From NCBI RefSeq assembly GCF_021440195.1, contig NZ_JAJTSZ010000002.1:248001-312000 (forward strand): a stretch of DNA of 64,000 nt, written 5' to 3'. Both the position numbers and the translations under genes were made by a program. The notes beneath the pieces were generated by a model that was not told the DNA's origin, did no database searches, and saw only the letters and a program-made list of their open reading frames with translations. Shown piece by piece: positions 25,824 through 34,697 of the stretch (within the stretch, counting starts at the first letter, position 1; every line of letters begins with the position of its first letter). The stretch comes from Dyadobacter sp. CY356. GTDB lineage: Bacteria; Bacteroidota; Bacteroidia; Cytophagales; Spirosomataceae.

Positions 25824-26233
25824 TGAGTAACGGAAAGTTTGCCATATCAGTTCACATTCTAACTTTGCTGGCAAGTGAGCCGGGAGTATACTGCTCGTCT
25901 GAATACCTCTCAGGCAGTATAAATATTAATCCGGTTCTGGTTCGCAAAGAATTAGTCAATTTACGAAATCATGGATTAGTTATAAGTAAGGAAGGAAAAT
26001 CAGGCGGTAGTACCCTTGCAAAACCGGCAGAATTGATTGCCATGGCTGACATTTATGAGGCAGTTCGTGAAAAGCAATTTTTGGGAAAAAGCATAAATGA
26101 ACCCAACCCTGCCTGCAACATTGGAAGGCAAATAAACGAGCATCTTGACGAGCTATATCTGGCCTCTGAAAGGGTGCTTATGCAAAGTTTGGAAAACATG
26201 ACTTTGGCTGAATTCCTTCAAAAATTTGGCTAA
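25823..26233 (+). CDS. Rrf2-family regulator (YwnA-like)
   Basis: A 136-residue winged-helix repressor from the ATG at 25823. Residues 1-75 form the HTH (FAISVHILTLLASEPGVYCSSEYLSGSININPVLVRKEL... wing SKEGKSGGSTLAKP). Only two Cys are present, C24 and C98, so it lacks the three-Cys iron-sulfur cluster motif of IscR/NsrR. That and the adjacent reductase resemble the Bacillus ywnA-ywnB pair. Identical inverted repeats upstream of both genes point to self-repression and control of the reductase; the signal is unknown. Confidence 0.85.
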   Translation: MSNGKFAISVHILTLLASEPGVYCSSEYLSGSININPVLVRKELVNLRNHGLVISKEGKSGGSTLAKPAELIAMADIYEAVREKQFLGKSINEPNPACNIGRQINEHLDELYLASERVLMQSLENMTLAEFLQKFG

Positions 26234-26247
26234 TTTTTTTAAACTAA

Positions 26248-26270
26248 ACTGTAATGAATTACATTACAGT
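26248..26270. promoter_or_regulatory. Rrf2 operator, site 2 (reductase gene)
   Basis: ACTGTAAT at 26248-26255 and ATTACAGT at 26263-26270 form a perfect 8-bp inverted repeat with the same seven-base spacing as site 1; the half-sites are identical, the spacer is not. It lies 32 bases before the reductase ATG and 14 bases after the regulator stop. Confidence 0.75.
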
Positions 26271-26301
26271 AATATCATTTTAAACTTAAAATTTGATCAG
26301 A

Positions 26302-26955
26302 ATGAAAGTAGCATTAATCGGAGCAACGGGATTTGTAGGCTCACATTTGTTGACAGAATTGATAAACCGGGGACACGAAGTTACCGCAATCGTGCGCAGT
26401 CCCGGGAAAGTTACAGCAGAAAGTCCACAGCTTAAAATAGCGGAAAGTGATGTATTTGATGAAGAGAAATTGTCCGGATTATTGGCCGGAAATGACGTGG
26501 TGCTAAGCGCATACAATCCAGGCTGGACAAACCCTGATATCTATGCTGAATTTCTTAAAGGATCAGCGGCTATTCAATCTGCTACAAAGAAATCGGGAGT
26601 AAAAAGGTATTTTGTTGTAGGCGGCGCTGGCAGTCTTGAAGTTGCTCCCGGTGTGCAGCTCATTGACACGCCTGGCTTTCCGGAAGAAATCAAACCAGGC
26701 GCAAATGCAGCCCGGGAATATTATGGTATTTTAAAAAATGAAACTGAACTTGAATGGACAGTGATCAGTCCCGCGATTGAGATGCACCAAGGAACTGCCG
26801 GAATTCGTAAAGGCGTTTACAGAATCGGAGAAAACAGTCCCGTTTTTGATGAAAATGGCCGTAGTGTGATTTCTGTGGAAGATATGTCTATGGCCATTGT
26901 GGATGAACTGGAAAACCCAAAGTTTATAAACAAACGATTCACAACCGCTTATTGA
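26302..26955 (+). CDS. NAD(P)-binding atypical SDR reductase (YwnB-like)
   Basis: A 217-residue NAD(P)H-binding protein from the ATG at 26302. The Rossmann motif is GATGFVGSHL near residue 7; the rest (VTAIVRSPGKV, DVVLSAYNPGW, YFVVGGAGSLEV, WTVISPA) matches atypical SDRs that lack the Tyr-x3-Lys site. They act as NAD(P)H-flavin or quinone reductases or as redox sensors. It is controlled in all likelihood by the Rrf2 gene directly upstream. Confidence 0.85.
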   Translation: MKVALIGATGFVGSHLLTELINRGHEVTAIVRSPGKVTAESPQLKIAESDVFDEEKLSGLLAGNDVVLSAYNPGWTNPDIYAEFLKGSAAIQSATKKSGVKRYFVVGGAGSLEVAPGVQLIDTPGFPEEIKPGANAAREYYGILKNETELEWTVISPAIEMHQGTAGIRKGVYRIGENSPVFDENGRSVISVEDMSMAIVDELENPKFINKRFTTAY

Positions 26956-27275
26956 TCAATAACAAAATAGTTTTTATCAATGCAATTGTTGTCTTGTCAA
27001 AATCGGGCATCGTTTAGATTTTGCTATTTTATTATGATACTGATAAAGCTGAAACTTTCCAGGCAAATACTTCAATAAGCTCATAGACAGCGACTTAATA
27101 TTGAATTTTTCGGCAGGATATTTGAACATATCCGAATCTTGCCTGATCAGGCCCGTTGAGATTTCTGCGGGCCTTTTTATGTGTATCTGGTATCATATAA
27201 TAACTTGAATTGCCCTGGAATGGCATGATTTTTCTTTGTATTTTGTAAGAAATTTATAACCAAATTCAGTAAAAC
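26956..27275. other. 320-base intergenic region with a hairpin terminator
   Basis: No coding frame. A terminator-like hairpin is at 27149-27178: AGGCCCG and CGGGCCT with a 12-base loop, followed by TTTTT. The 190 bases between the reductase stop and this hairpin could be a long 3' untranslated part or an unnoticed small RNA; nothing recognisable is in them. A short inverted repeat GGATAT-N6-ATATCC lies at about 27116-27133. Confidence 0.5.
27149..27178 (+). terminator. Rho-independent terminator
   Basis: Stem AGGCCCG / CGGGCCT, 12-base loop, five T. It is the only terminator in the gap after the YwnB-like gene. Confidence 0.6.
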
Positions 27276-27713
27276 ATGAACCGAGAACTCATAGCCACCA
27301 CGTCAATTTCAATATTTTCCAGCCCGCTTGAAGTTTGGAAAGCACTTATTGACCCGGAAATTATCAAAGAATATATGCACGGAACTGAAACCCTGACAAC
27401 CTGGGAACTTCATACTCCGATTACTTTCAGAGGCGAATGGGAAGGAGTACCTTATGTTGATAAAGGAGAAATTATCGAAATAATTCCGCAAAGAGTTTTG
27501 AGTTATACCTATTGGAGTCCCCTATCCGGAACAGAAGATTTCGAGGATAATTATTCGGTTATCACTTATCACATCTCTCCATATGATGACGAAACTACCC
27601 TAACGGTAACGCAGGATAATATCGCAGATGATGACAAAGTTATTGCGGCAGAGGAAAACTGGATGAAAACGTTAACGCATCTAAAAAAGATCCTTGAACT
27701 AAAATCCCATTAA
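27276..27713 (+). CDS. SRPBCC-domain (AHSA1-like) protein
   Basis: A 145-residue protein with the START/Bet v1-like fold of the AHSA1 family: SISIFSSPLEVWKALIDPEIIKEYM at the N-terminus, FRGEWEG and VLSYTYWSPL in the sheet, and NWMKTLTHLKKILE as the C-terminal helix. This fold binds hydrophobic ligands. Its partner is unknown, no signal peptide is present and it stands alone between two terminators. Confidence 0.8.
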   Translation: MNRELIATTSISIFSSPLEVWKALIDPEIIKEYMHGTETLTTWELHTPITFRGEWEGVPYVDKGEIIEIIPQRVLSYTYWSPLSGTEDFEDNYSVITYHISPYDDETTLTVTQDNIADDDKVIAAEENWMKTLTHLKKILELKSH

Positions 27714-27721
27714 ATAACTGA

Positions 27722-27767
27722 ACCGGTATTTCAACCAATTTATAGTCGGAATACCGGTCTTTTTTTT
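27722..27767 (+). terminator. Rho-independent terminator after the AHSA1-like gene
   Basis: ACCGGTATT (27722-27730) pairs with AATACCGGT (27750-27758), loop 19 bases, followed by a run of eight T. Confidence 0.8.
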
Positions 27768-28226
27768 GTTAGAGTGCAAAATAACAAAATCACTTGCAAA
27801 TTTTCGCAGCCAACCAGGCGAATACCCGACCATATTCTATTGTAGTTGTAATTATTTCATTCTAAAATTATTCAACTGCTTTTTAACTTTGTTTTTTTAG
27901 AACTTCTCTTCTAAAATCTTCCGCTTAACAATTCTAATTTCCTGTAAAGTCAATAGAATTTTTTTATTTAACAGGACTTCACATTTAAGTCTTAAACGAT
28001 TATTGACGTTCTTTGTACTTTTTATCTGACATCAAACATTGTAAATACTTTTTTTAAGATTCTTTAATATTTTACTTTTTAAAAGTTTAATACTATTGAT
28101 AATTTTAATATTTTACAAAAGTTTCAAAAGATTTATACTTCCAAAAAGTATAAATTCGTAAAGAACTTGTAAACAATGCGTTGAGGTAAATTTCAATCAA
28201 TTACTGACACCATAAAAAGAATAATT
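27768..28226. other. AT-rich promoter region of the porin gene
   Basis: About 460 bases with no open frame. A perfect 9-bp inverted repeat TTTATACTT-N5-AAGTATAAA lies at 28132-28154, ~70 bases before the porin start, and could be an operator. TAATTTTG at 28222-28229 matches the -7 consensus but overlaps the assumed start codon, so it is more likely chance or means that the start lies elsewhere. Confidence 0.45.
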
Positions 28227-29558
28227 TTGCAGTTAACAAAAAAATGGATCTTCGGATTTGTGTTTCTTCTTGTTCTATTAAAACCAAATATCTCCTTAGC
28301 GCAGCGTTTTTTAATGGATCTGGTTGATACCACTAATACGATGGGAAAGGGAATGTTATCAATTTACGAGCGATATAACCGCGTCCGGATCAGTGGCTAT
28401 ATTCAGCCTCAGTTTCAATTTGCCAATTCAAAAGGTGCGGAAAGTTTTGCAGGGGGAAATTTTTCTGAACTTTCCAGCAATCGTTTTATGATAAGACGCG
28501 GGAGGTTACGCGTTGATTATGCCCATTTAAATGAAAAAGGTGAGCCAACTTCCTACTTCGTTTTTCAGTTTGACGGAACAGAAAGAGGCGTTGCTATCCG
28601 TGATTTCTGGGGAAGATTTTATGAAAATAAATTCAAACTTTTTGCTCTGACAACTGGAATGTTTGCCAGGCCTTTTGGCTTTGAAGTAAACCTATCTTCG
28701 GCCAATCGTGAAAGTCCGGAAAGAGGAAGAATGTCACAAATATTGATGAAAACGGAGCGTGATATTGGTGCCATGCTGACAATAAATAAGCGGGATAAGA
28801 ACGGACATCCTTCGGATTTCAAACTGGATATTGGCGTATTTAACGGCCAGGGAATGTCGGGGCCAACGGATTACGACAGCCACAAAGATGTGATTGCCAG
28901 GTTTAGTATGAAGCCAAAAAAAATCAATCCTGCTTCTCCTGTCTTAATTTCTGCTGCTGTTTCGGGATATGCCGGCGGGATAACCAGTCAGTCTGATGTT
29001 CTGTATAAAGTTCATAGAAAAAACGACACGTATGAGATGGTTCGTGACAGTTCTAAAAGTAATTTCGGCAAGGCTGCTCCAAGAAACTATGGCGGTGCTG
29101 ACGTTCAGTTTGTGATCCCTAACAAGCGCGGACAAACTGAATTTCGGGCAGAATACATTACAGGAAAGCAAACTGCTACGGCTTTTAGCAGCGAAACGCC
29201 AGGGACATATCCTGCAACCAATGGCATAATGGGCCCTTTATACACCAGGAGTTTTGACGGAGCTTATTTTTATTTTCTTCAAAATCTCAATAGTGTTGAT
29301 CACGAAATTGTGATAAAATATGACTGGTATGATCCCAACAGAAAAATTTCTGGCAAAGATATAACCGCAGCGAAAGGTTTCAGCAAAGCCGATTTGCGCT
29401 ACAATACGCTTGGAGTCGGTTATGTTTACCGCGCCAATGAATCTCTGAAATTTACATTTTATTATGACTTTGTCAAAAACGAAAAATCAGGTTTGGCCGG
29501 TTTTACGGAAGATGTAAAAGACAATGTTTTTACCGGCCGTGTTCAGTATAACTTTTGA
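28227..29558 (+). CDS. Outer-membrane porin, OprO/OprP (phosphate-selective) type
   Basis: A 443-residue beta-barrel. A signal sequence LVLLKPNISLAQ ends near residue 26. Then come barrel strands with the family pattern RISGYIQPQFQFA, FMIRRGRLRVDYAHL, DFWGRFYENKFK and GMFARPFGFEVNLSSANRESPERGRM, which match polyphosphate/phosphate porins. The barrel closes with VFTGRVQYNF. No ATG is in frame at the N-terminus; TTG at 28227 is used here. The frame continues upstream as IKRIILQLTKKW, so an ATA at 28212 or an eroded ATG may be the true start. Confidence 0.8.
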   Translation: MQLTKKWIFGFVFLLVLLKPNISLAQRFLMDLVDTTNTMGKGMLSIYERYNRVRISGYIQPQFQFANSKGAESFAGGNFSELSSNRFMIRRGRLRVDYAHLNEKGEPTSYFVFQFDGTERGVAIRDFWGRFYENKFKLFALTTGMFARPFGFEVNLSSANRESPERGRMSQILMKTERDIGAMLTINKRDKNGHPSDFKLDIGVFNGQGMSGPTDYDSHKDVIARFSMKPKKINPASPVLISAAVSGYAGGITSQSDVLYKVHRKNDTYEMVRDSSKSNFGKAAPRNYGGADVQFVIPNKRGQTEFRAEYITGKQTATAFSSETPGTYPATNGIMGPLYTRSFDGAYFYFLQNLNSVDHEIVIKYDWYDPNRKISGKDITAAKGFSKADLRYNTLGVGYVYRANESLKFTFYYDFVKNEKSGLAGFTEDVKDNVFTGRVQYNF

Positions 29559-29566
29559 TATATAAT

Positions 29567-29607
29567 AAAAAAACCAGTTTCGGGAATAATTCCGAACCTG
29601 GTTTTTT
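29567..29607. terminator. Bidirectional terminator after the porin gene
   Basis: A hairpin built from AAAACCAG...CTGGTTTT with an inner TTCGG/CCGAA stem, A-rich before and T-rich after. It lies between the porin and a convergent gene. Confidence 0.7.
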
Positions 29608-29631
29608 ACATTTAATAAAGCCATTCAATTT

Positions 29632-30087
29632 TCAGGAACCAAAGCGCTCGGTCAATATCTTCTTTCTGTAACTAAAAATTCCCTTCACTTCATTATTGAC
29701 AAAAACAGAATCTACAATATCACCCAGGAACCATAGTGGCATTTTGTAGTTTAAGATATCTTCCATTAAAACACCACCCTCCACTTCGGTGAAATGATGC
29801 TGATGGTGCCAAAATGCATAGGGGCCAAATCGCTGCTCATCGATAAAATATTTTCTATCTTCTACGTGCGTAATTTCTGTACACCATTTTAAAGGAATTC
29901 CCAAAACCGGTTTGACAGTATAACGGATGATTTGTCCAGCGTACATTTGTTCTCCATGATGTTTCGATGTTACAACAAAGTCCATATGTGGCGGCGTTAT
30001 TTCTTTCAGGTTTACAGGATTTGAAAAAAACTGCCAGGCTTCATCCAGAGAAATGGGTAGCTGTTGGGTAAAATATAATTCTTGCAT
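29632..30087 (-). CDS. SRPBCC-family ligand-binding protein
   Basis: A 151-residue protein of the START-like superfamily: LYFTQQLPISLDEAWQFFSNPVNLKEITPP, then MYAGQIIRYTVKPVLGIPLKW, EQRFGPYAFWHHQHHF and the last helix VKGIFSYRKKILTERFG. It is of the cytoplasmic SRPBCC type found next to cell-wall or nucleotide-sugar genes in other bacteria. The true ligand is unknown. It is not a close relative of the AHSA1-like gene at 27276. Confidence 0.75.
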   Translation of the reverse strand: MQELYFTQQLPISLDEAWQFFSNPVNLKEITPPHMDFVVTSKHHGEQMYAGQIIRYTVKPVLGIPLKWCTEITHVEDRKYFIDEQRFGPYAFWHHQHHFTEVEGGVLMEDILNYKMPLWFLGDIVDSVFVNNEVKGIFSYRKKILTERFGS

Positions 30088-30210
30088 GAAATAAGTCTGA
30101 AAATATAGTTTTGAGTTTTAATCAAAAAGTAAAAACCGTGCCCTGATTTTTGAAATATCACTATTTAATCGTTTTGACAGCATAAACAAATTCTATTGGA
30201 TTGTTGCTGG

Positions 30211-32334
30211 TCAATTCACACCTTTCATACTAAGTGCTATTCTTTTTCTCCCCAAATCAACCTCCGTCACTTTCACTGTTACAATTTGTTGTAGCCTGAC
30301 AACTTCATTTGGATCTTTGACGTAACGATCGGCCAATTGAGACAAATGAACCAGCCCATCCTGTTTCACACCTATATCTACAAAAGCACCAAAAGCAGTT
30401 ATGTTGGTAACAATTCCCGGAAGTATCATACCAACGCGAAGATCATCCGGTTTTCTAACAGAACTATCAAATTCAAACTTTTTTACCGGCGTTCTCGGAT
30501 CGCGAGATGGTTTTTCGAGTTCCTGTAAAATATCTTTTAACGTCGGAAGTCCCACGGCGTCAGATACATACTTCGACGGATTGATTTCTTTGCGTAATTC
30601 CGGTTTCTGAACCAGATCTTTCACCGTAGCACCAACATCTTTGGCCATACGCTCAACAATTGGATAACTTTCCGGATGTACTGCACTATTATCCAATGGA
30701 TTAGCTCCATTTTCGATACGAAGAAACCCGGCGGCTTGCTCAAAAGCTTTTGCTCCTAACTTTGGCACTTTTAAAAGTTGCTGACGTGATTTGAAATCTC
30801 CGTTTTTTGACCTGAAATCCACGATATTCTGCGCCAGAGCGGGTCCCAGACCCGAAACATAGCGCAATAAATGCTTACTTGCCGTGTTGAGATTTACGCC
30901 TACGGAATTTACGCAGCTTTCTACGACTACATCCAAAGCATTCTTCAATGCTTTTTGGTCAACATCGTGTTGGTACTGGCCAACGCCAATTGACTTCGGA
31001 TCAATTTTTACTAATTCCGCCAGCGGGTCCATCAAACGGCGGCCGATAGAAACCGAGCCACGAACCGTAACATCCTTATCCGGAAATTCTTCCCGCGCCA
31101 CATCCGACGCTGAATAAATAGATGCACCCTGTTCGCTGACACTGAATAAACCGATCTCATCCGACATTTTCATTGAGGTCAAAAGTTTTTTGACAAAATC
31201 TTCTGTCTCCCGGCCAGCCGTTCCGTTACCAACAGCTATCGCTTCAATTTTAAATTTCTGAATCAGATCAGATAAAGTGGCATTTGCTTCATTGGATTTG
31301 TCAAATGGATAGATTACTTTGTCCGATAGCAGATTTCCCTGGCTGTCCAAAACTACAACCTTGCATCCCGTACGATAACCCGGATCGATGGCCAGAACAT
31401 TTTTTTGTCCAAGCGGAGAAGCGAGCAATAACTGCCGAAGATTTTCAGTAAAAATCTGGATAGCATACTGGTCTGCTCTTTCCTTGGAAATATTTGTAAA
31501 TTCTGTCTCAATTCCTGGTTTGAGCAATCTTTTGTAACTATCACGAATGGCGGTTTCTATCTGATCCTTACTTCCCGGTAAACCTTTCACAAAAATCCTG
31601 TCAAGATTACTGAGGGCCTGGTCTTCGTCTGGTGAAATATCAACACTCAAAAAACCTTCTTCTTCTCCCCTTCTCAACGCTAACAATCGATGCGAGGGAA
31701 TTCTGGAAAGTGGCTCCGAAAATTCAAAGTAATCGCGATACTTTGCACCTTCTTCCTCTTTCTTTTTTTTGACTTTTGAAGTGATTACCGCACTACGCTG
31801 AAAAACAGATCGAACGCGACTACGTGCATCCTGATTTTCACTGATCCACTCAGCCATGATATCGCGGGCACCCTGCAAAGCATCATCCGTACTTTCGACC
31901 TGATCGTTCAAATAGGATAATGCCTTTCTTTCAGGATCCGGTTCCCGACCTTCAAAAATCAGCTTAGCCAACGGTTCCAGACCTTTTTCGATCGCCATGG
32001 AAGCGCGGGTTTTTCTCTTTTGTTTGTAGGGTAAATAAAGATCCTCCAATTCGACAAGCGAAAAAACGCCTGAAATTTGTTTTTTAAGCTCCGGAGTCAA
32101 CTTTCCTTGTTCTTCTATATTTTTCAGGATTGCTTCCCTTCGTTTTTCAACTTCCTGTTGTTTTTGGTAAGCATCTTTTATTGCTCCGATCTGCACTTCA
32201 TCCAGTCCGCCGGTCGCCTCTTTCCGGTATCTGGAAATAAAAGGAAGTGTTGCACCTTCATCAAATAATTGTATGGTATTACGAACTTGTTTTTCAGAAA
32301 TACTGGTTTGTTGCGCAATAAAGGGGTAATTCAT
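30211..32334 (-). CDS. tex: Tex-family transcription accessory / S1 RNA-binding protein
   Basis: A 707-residue cytoplasmic nucleic-acid-binding protein. The helical N-terminus (TLPFISRYRKEATGGLDEVQ) is followed by the YqgF-like domain (LAIDPGYRTGCKVVVLD near residue 318), helix-hairpin-helix repeats (LLRYVSGLGPALAQNIV) and a C-terminal S1 domain (GIVTNITAFGAFVDIGVKQD near residue 640). Full family length and unbroken. Tex proteins influence transcription and virulence genes in several bacteria; the role here is unknown. Confidence 0.93.
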   Translation of the reverse strand: MNYPFIAQQTSISEKQVRNTIQLFDEGATLPFISRYRKEATGGLDEVQIGAIKDAYQKQQEVEKRREAILKNIEEQGKLTPELKKQISGVFSLVELEDLYLPYKQKRKTRASMAIEKGLEPLAKLIFEGREPDPERKALSYLNDQVESTDDALQGARDIMAEWISENQDARSRVRSVFQRSAVITSKVKKKKEEEGAKYRDYFEFSEPLSRIPSHRLLALRRGEEEGFLSVDISPDEDQALSNLDRIFVKGLPGSKDQIETAIRDSYKRLLKPGIETEFTNISKERADQYAIQIFTENLRQLLLASPLGQKNVLAIDPGYRTGCKVVVLDSQGNLLSDKVIYPFDKSNEANATLSDLIQKFKIEAIAVGNGTAGRETEDFVKKLLTSMKMSDEIGLFSVSEQGASIYSASDVAREEFPDKDVTVRGSVSIGRRLMDPLAELVKIDPKSIGVGQYQHDVDQKALKNALDVVVESCVNSVGVNLNTASKHLLRYVSGLGPALAQNIVDFRSKNGDFKSRQQLLKVPKLGAKAFEQAAGFLRIENGANPLDNSAVHPESYPIVERMAKDVGATVKDLVQKPELRKEINPSKYVSDAVGLPTLKDILQELEKPSRDPRTPVKKFEFDSSVRKPDDLRVGMILPGIVTNITAFGAFVDIGVKQDGLVHLSQLADRYVKDPNEVVRLQQIVTVKVTEVDLGRKRIALSMKGVN

Positions 32335-32504
32335 ATTAATATTTTCGCTGTATTACTATTTTGTAAAAGTAACGAGGTATTAGCTTATTTGCTCAATAAT
32401 ATAAGCAGATTATAGGAAAGAATTATTCATCCAAAAAATATCAGAATATCCACCGATTGTGATGAAATTTTGTATTTCTTGCATGAAACAAAAATTGATA
32501 AAGA

Positions 32505-33098
32505 ATGAAAAGTTTCAAAGTAAAAATCTTACTTCTTCTGTCAGCGTTGTTGTTTTCAACTTCTTTTGCGTTTGCTCAAAAAGTTTTGGTCAAGACAGAA
32601 ATTGGAGATATTGTTATTCAACTAAATCCGGAAAAAGCACCAATAACCGTCAGTAATTTTCTTAAATATGTGAATGCAAACCGATATGACGGGGCAACAT
32701 TTTACCGTGTCGTCAGAATGGATAATCAGGCTGATAAAAAGATTAAAATTGAAGTAATTCAGGGTGGGCTTGGCGATGATTCTACTAAAAACTTCCCGAG
32801 AATCAGGCATGAATCTACCAACATTACCGGACTGAAACATTTAAACGGAACATTATCCATGGCAAGGAATGCCCCTGGGTCAGCGGGCTCAGAATTTTTT
32901 ATCTGTATAAATGATCAGCCAGAACTTGATTTTGGAGGAAAAAGGAATCCGGATGGTCAGGGTTTTGCGGCTTTTGGAGAGGTGATTACCGGAATAGATG
33001 TTGTTAAAAAGATTCAGACCAAAGAAACAGGAATTGGGGAAGATAATCAAAAACTAAAACAACCTGCTAAGATAATATCGATGCGTATCATAGATTAA
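32505..33098 (+). CDS. Secreted cyclophilin-type peptidyl-prolyl isomerase
   Basis: A 197-residue exported PPIase. The signal peptide ILLLLSALLFSTSFAFAQ ends near residue 25. The cyclophilin core has KTEIGDIVIQLNPEKAPITVSNFLKYV, FYRVVR, GTLSMARNAPGSAGSEFFICI and GFAAFGEVI; most active-site positions look conserved. It would help fold proteins in the periplasm. The two genes after it start 69 and 548 bases downstream in the same direction. Confidence 0.88.
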   Translation: MKSFKVKILLLLSALLFSTSFAFAQKVLVKTEIGDIVIQLNPEKAPITVSNFLKYVNANRYDGATFYRVVRMDNQADKKIKIEVIQGGLGDDSTKNFPRIRHESTNITGLKHLNGTLSMARNAPGSAGSEFFICINDQPELDFGGKRNPDGQGFAAFGEVITGIDVVKKIQTKETGIGEDNQKLKQPAKIISMRIID

Positions 33099-33167
33099 TT
33101 TTTCAATGAATGGTCCATTAAATTAGATATATCCAAGTTTCTTTACAAAAACCAACTTCGCAAGAAA

Positions 33168-33635
33168 ATGATCGTATTGCTTGTACTTCTTATTTCCTTT
33201 GCACTTAGTTGCGGTTTGTTTGAGATAATTTCAGGGGATCCCAACTTGCTTTTCAGTGGAAATATTGCCCTGTGTATTATGCTCTTATTTACCGCGATCG
33301 GGCATTTTAAATTTCCGGAAGGTATGGCCAAGATGATTCCATCATTTATTCCTTTAAAAAAAGAGCTTGTTTTTATTACCGGAATTTTGGAGATTCTGGC
33401 CGGACTTGCACTATTGTTACCCCAATTACGTTTTTCCTCGGGAGTTTTTTTAATACTTTTTTTAATAGCCATACTTCCCGCAAATATTTATGCGGCCATT
33501 CATCATCTTGATTATCAAAAAGGTACGTTTGACGGTAATGGACTGAAATATCTTTGGTTCCGGATACCAATGCAGCTTTTCCTTATAGGCTGGGTATGGT
33601 TTTTTGCAATATTAAATACATATTATTCGCTTTAA
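33168..33635 (+). CDS. DoxX-like four-helix membrane protein
   Basis: A 155-residue inner-membrane protein with four hydrophobic segments: IVLLVLLISFALSCGLFEI, LFSGNIALCIMLLFTAIGHF, FITGILEILAGLALLLP and MQLFLIGWVWFFAIL. The pattern GHFKFPEGMAKMIPSFIP before the second membrane hairpin is typical of DoxX-like proteins. It is different from the DoxX gene at 25014. It ends 11 bases before the DUF2141 gene, so an operon is likely. Confidence 0.75.
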   Translation: MIVLLVLLISFALSCGLFEIISGDPNLLFSGNIALCIMLLFTAIGHFKFPEGMAKMIPSFIPLKKELVFITGILEILAGLALLLPQLRFSSGVFLILFLIAILPANIYAAIHHLDYQKGTFDGNGLKYLWFRIPMQLFLIGWVWFFAILNTYYSL

Positions 33636-33646
33636 ATTACTCATAA

Positions 33647-34072
33647 ATGAAAATTGTTCACACTGCCAACTTCGCAATATTACTTTTCTCTTCATTATTT
33701 ATTAATGTCAACAGTAAGCAAACTGTGCTCGTAAGTAATTTGCAAAATAAAACAGGCCGACTTTTCATTGCATGGTATAGCACTGCCGAATCATTTCCTG
33801 GACAAGATCCTGATTTCTCGAAGGAAATTGACGTAAAAAATTTAACCGAAATCAGTATACCATTTGATGAAATACCTGACGGGAAATATGGTATTTCTAT
33901 TTTCCTGGATGAAAACAACAATGGTAAAATTGATCTTAATTTTTTAGGAATTCCAAAAGAAAAATATGGTTTTTCCAATAATGTATTTCCTCTAACACGG
34001 GCCGCGAATTTCGAAGAGGCCGCGTTTGAAATTCAGGGAAAATCCACTGTTATTCCAATCCGTCTGAAATAA
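33647..34072 (+). CDS. Secreted DUF2141 protein
   Basis: A 141-residue exported protein. A signal sequence runs through FAILLFSSLFINVNSK. The DUF2141 core reads LVSNLQNKTGRLFIAWY, then GKYGISIFLDENNNGKIDLNFLGIPKEKYGFSNN, whose DENNNGKID loop resembles a calcium-binding turn. The function of the family is unknown; a beta-sandwich fold is expected. It follows the DoxX-like gene by 11 bases. Confidence 0.82.
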   Translation: MKIVHTANFAILLFSSLFINVNSKQTVLVSNLQNKTGRLFIAWYSTAESFPGQDPDFSKEIDVKNLTEISIPFDEIPDGKYGISIFLDENNNGKIDLNFLGIPKEKYGFSNNVFPLTRAANFEEAAFEIQGKSTVIPIRLK

Positions 34073-34236
34073 TTTATATCAGATTCAGGTGTTTTTTGCC
34101 AGCAATTATTGACTTTCAATAGCGAAATGAATCGTATAATCTGCTCGTATTGATCAGTTATAATTATTGAAATTGATGATTAAGTTTTAATCAATCCTCT
34201 ATCTTTAAGTCAAAACTTAAAAAAATATCACAATTT

Positions 34237-34611
34237 ATGCAATCATCAATTTTAGGGTTAAGAACAGCAATTTATAAGGTCAGTGATGTCGACGCGGCAA
34301 AAGATTGGTATGCAAAGGTTTTTCAGACAAACCCTTATTTTGATGAGCCGTTTTATGTTGGTTTTAATATTTCAGGTTATGAACTTGGGCTACAACCGGA
34401 AGAAAATTCTGAAAAGGAAAAAACCGAAAATGTGATTATGTATTGGGGAGTTAATGATATTGAGAAGGAATTTAACAGGTTTGTTGAAGCCGGCGCAACG
34501 GTTCATGAAGAACCGACAAATGTTGGCGGAGAAATTATGGTTGCTTCTGTAAAAGATGCCTGGGACAATGTCATCGGCCTGATTTACAATCCTCATTTTC
34601 AGTTGCCATAA
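34237..34611 (+). CDS. VOC-family (glyoxalase/bleomycin-resistance) protein
   Basis: A 124-residue vicinal-oxygen-chelate protein: YKVSDVDAAKDWYAKVFQTNPYFDEPFYVGFNISGYELGL, VIMYWGVNDIEKEFNRFVEAGATVHEEPTNVGGEIMVASVKDAWDNVIGLIYNP, here only the general pattern is given. It has the betaalphabeta-beta-beta-beta repeats of the family. The usual metal ligands are not clearly present, so it may bind a ligand rather than act on one. A TATCTTTA box lies upstream, one base off the -7 consensus. Confidence 0.8.
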   Translation: MQSSILGLRTAIYKVSDVDAAKDWYAKVFQTNPYFDEPFYVGFNISGYELGLQPEENSEKEKTENVIMYWGVNDIEKEFNRFVEAGATVHEEPTNVGGEIMVASVKDAWDNVIGLIYNPHFQLP

Positions 34612-34697
34612 TCTGCTGACAAACTAATATTCAAGATTTTCCTTTTTTCAGGAATATAAACGGCCATGGTGATGTTCTGATAAAAAAGAAAATCACC

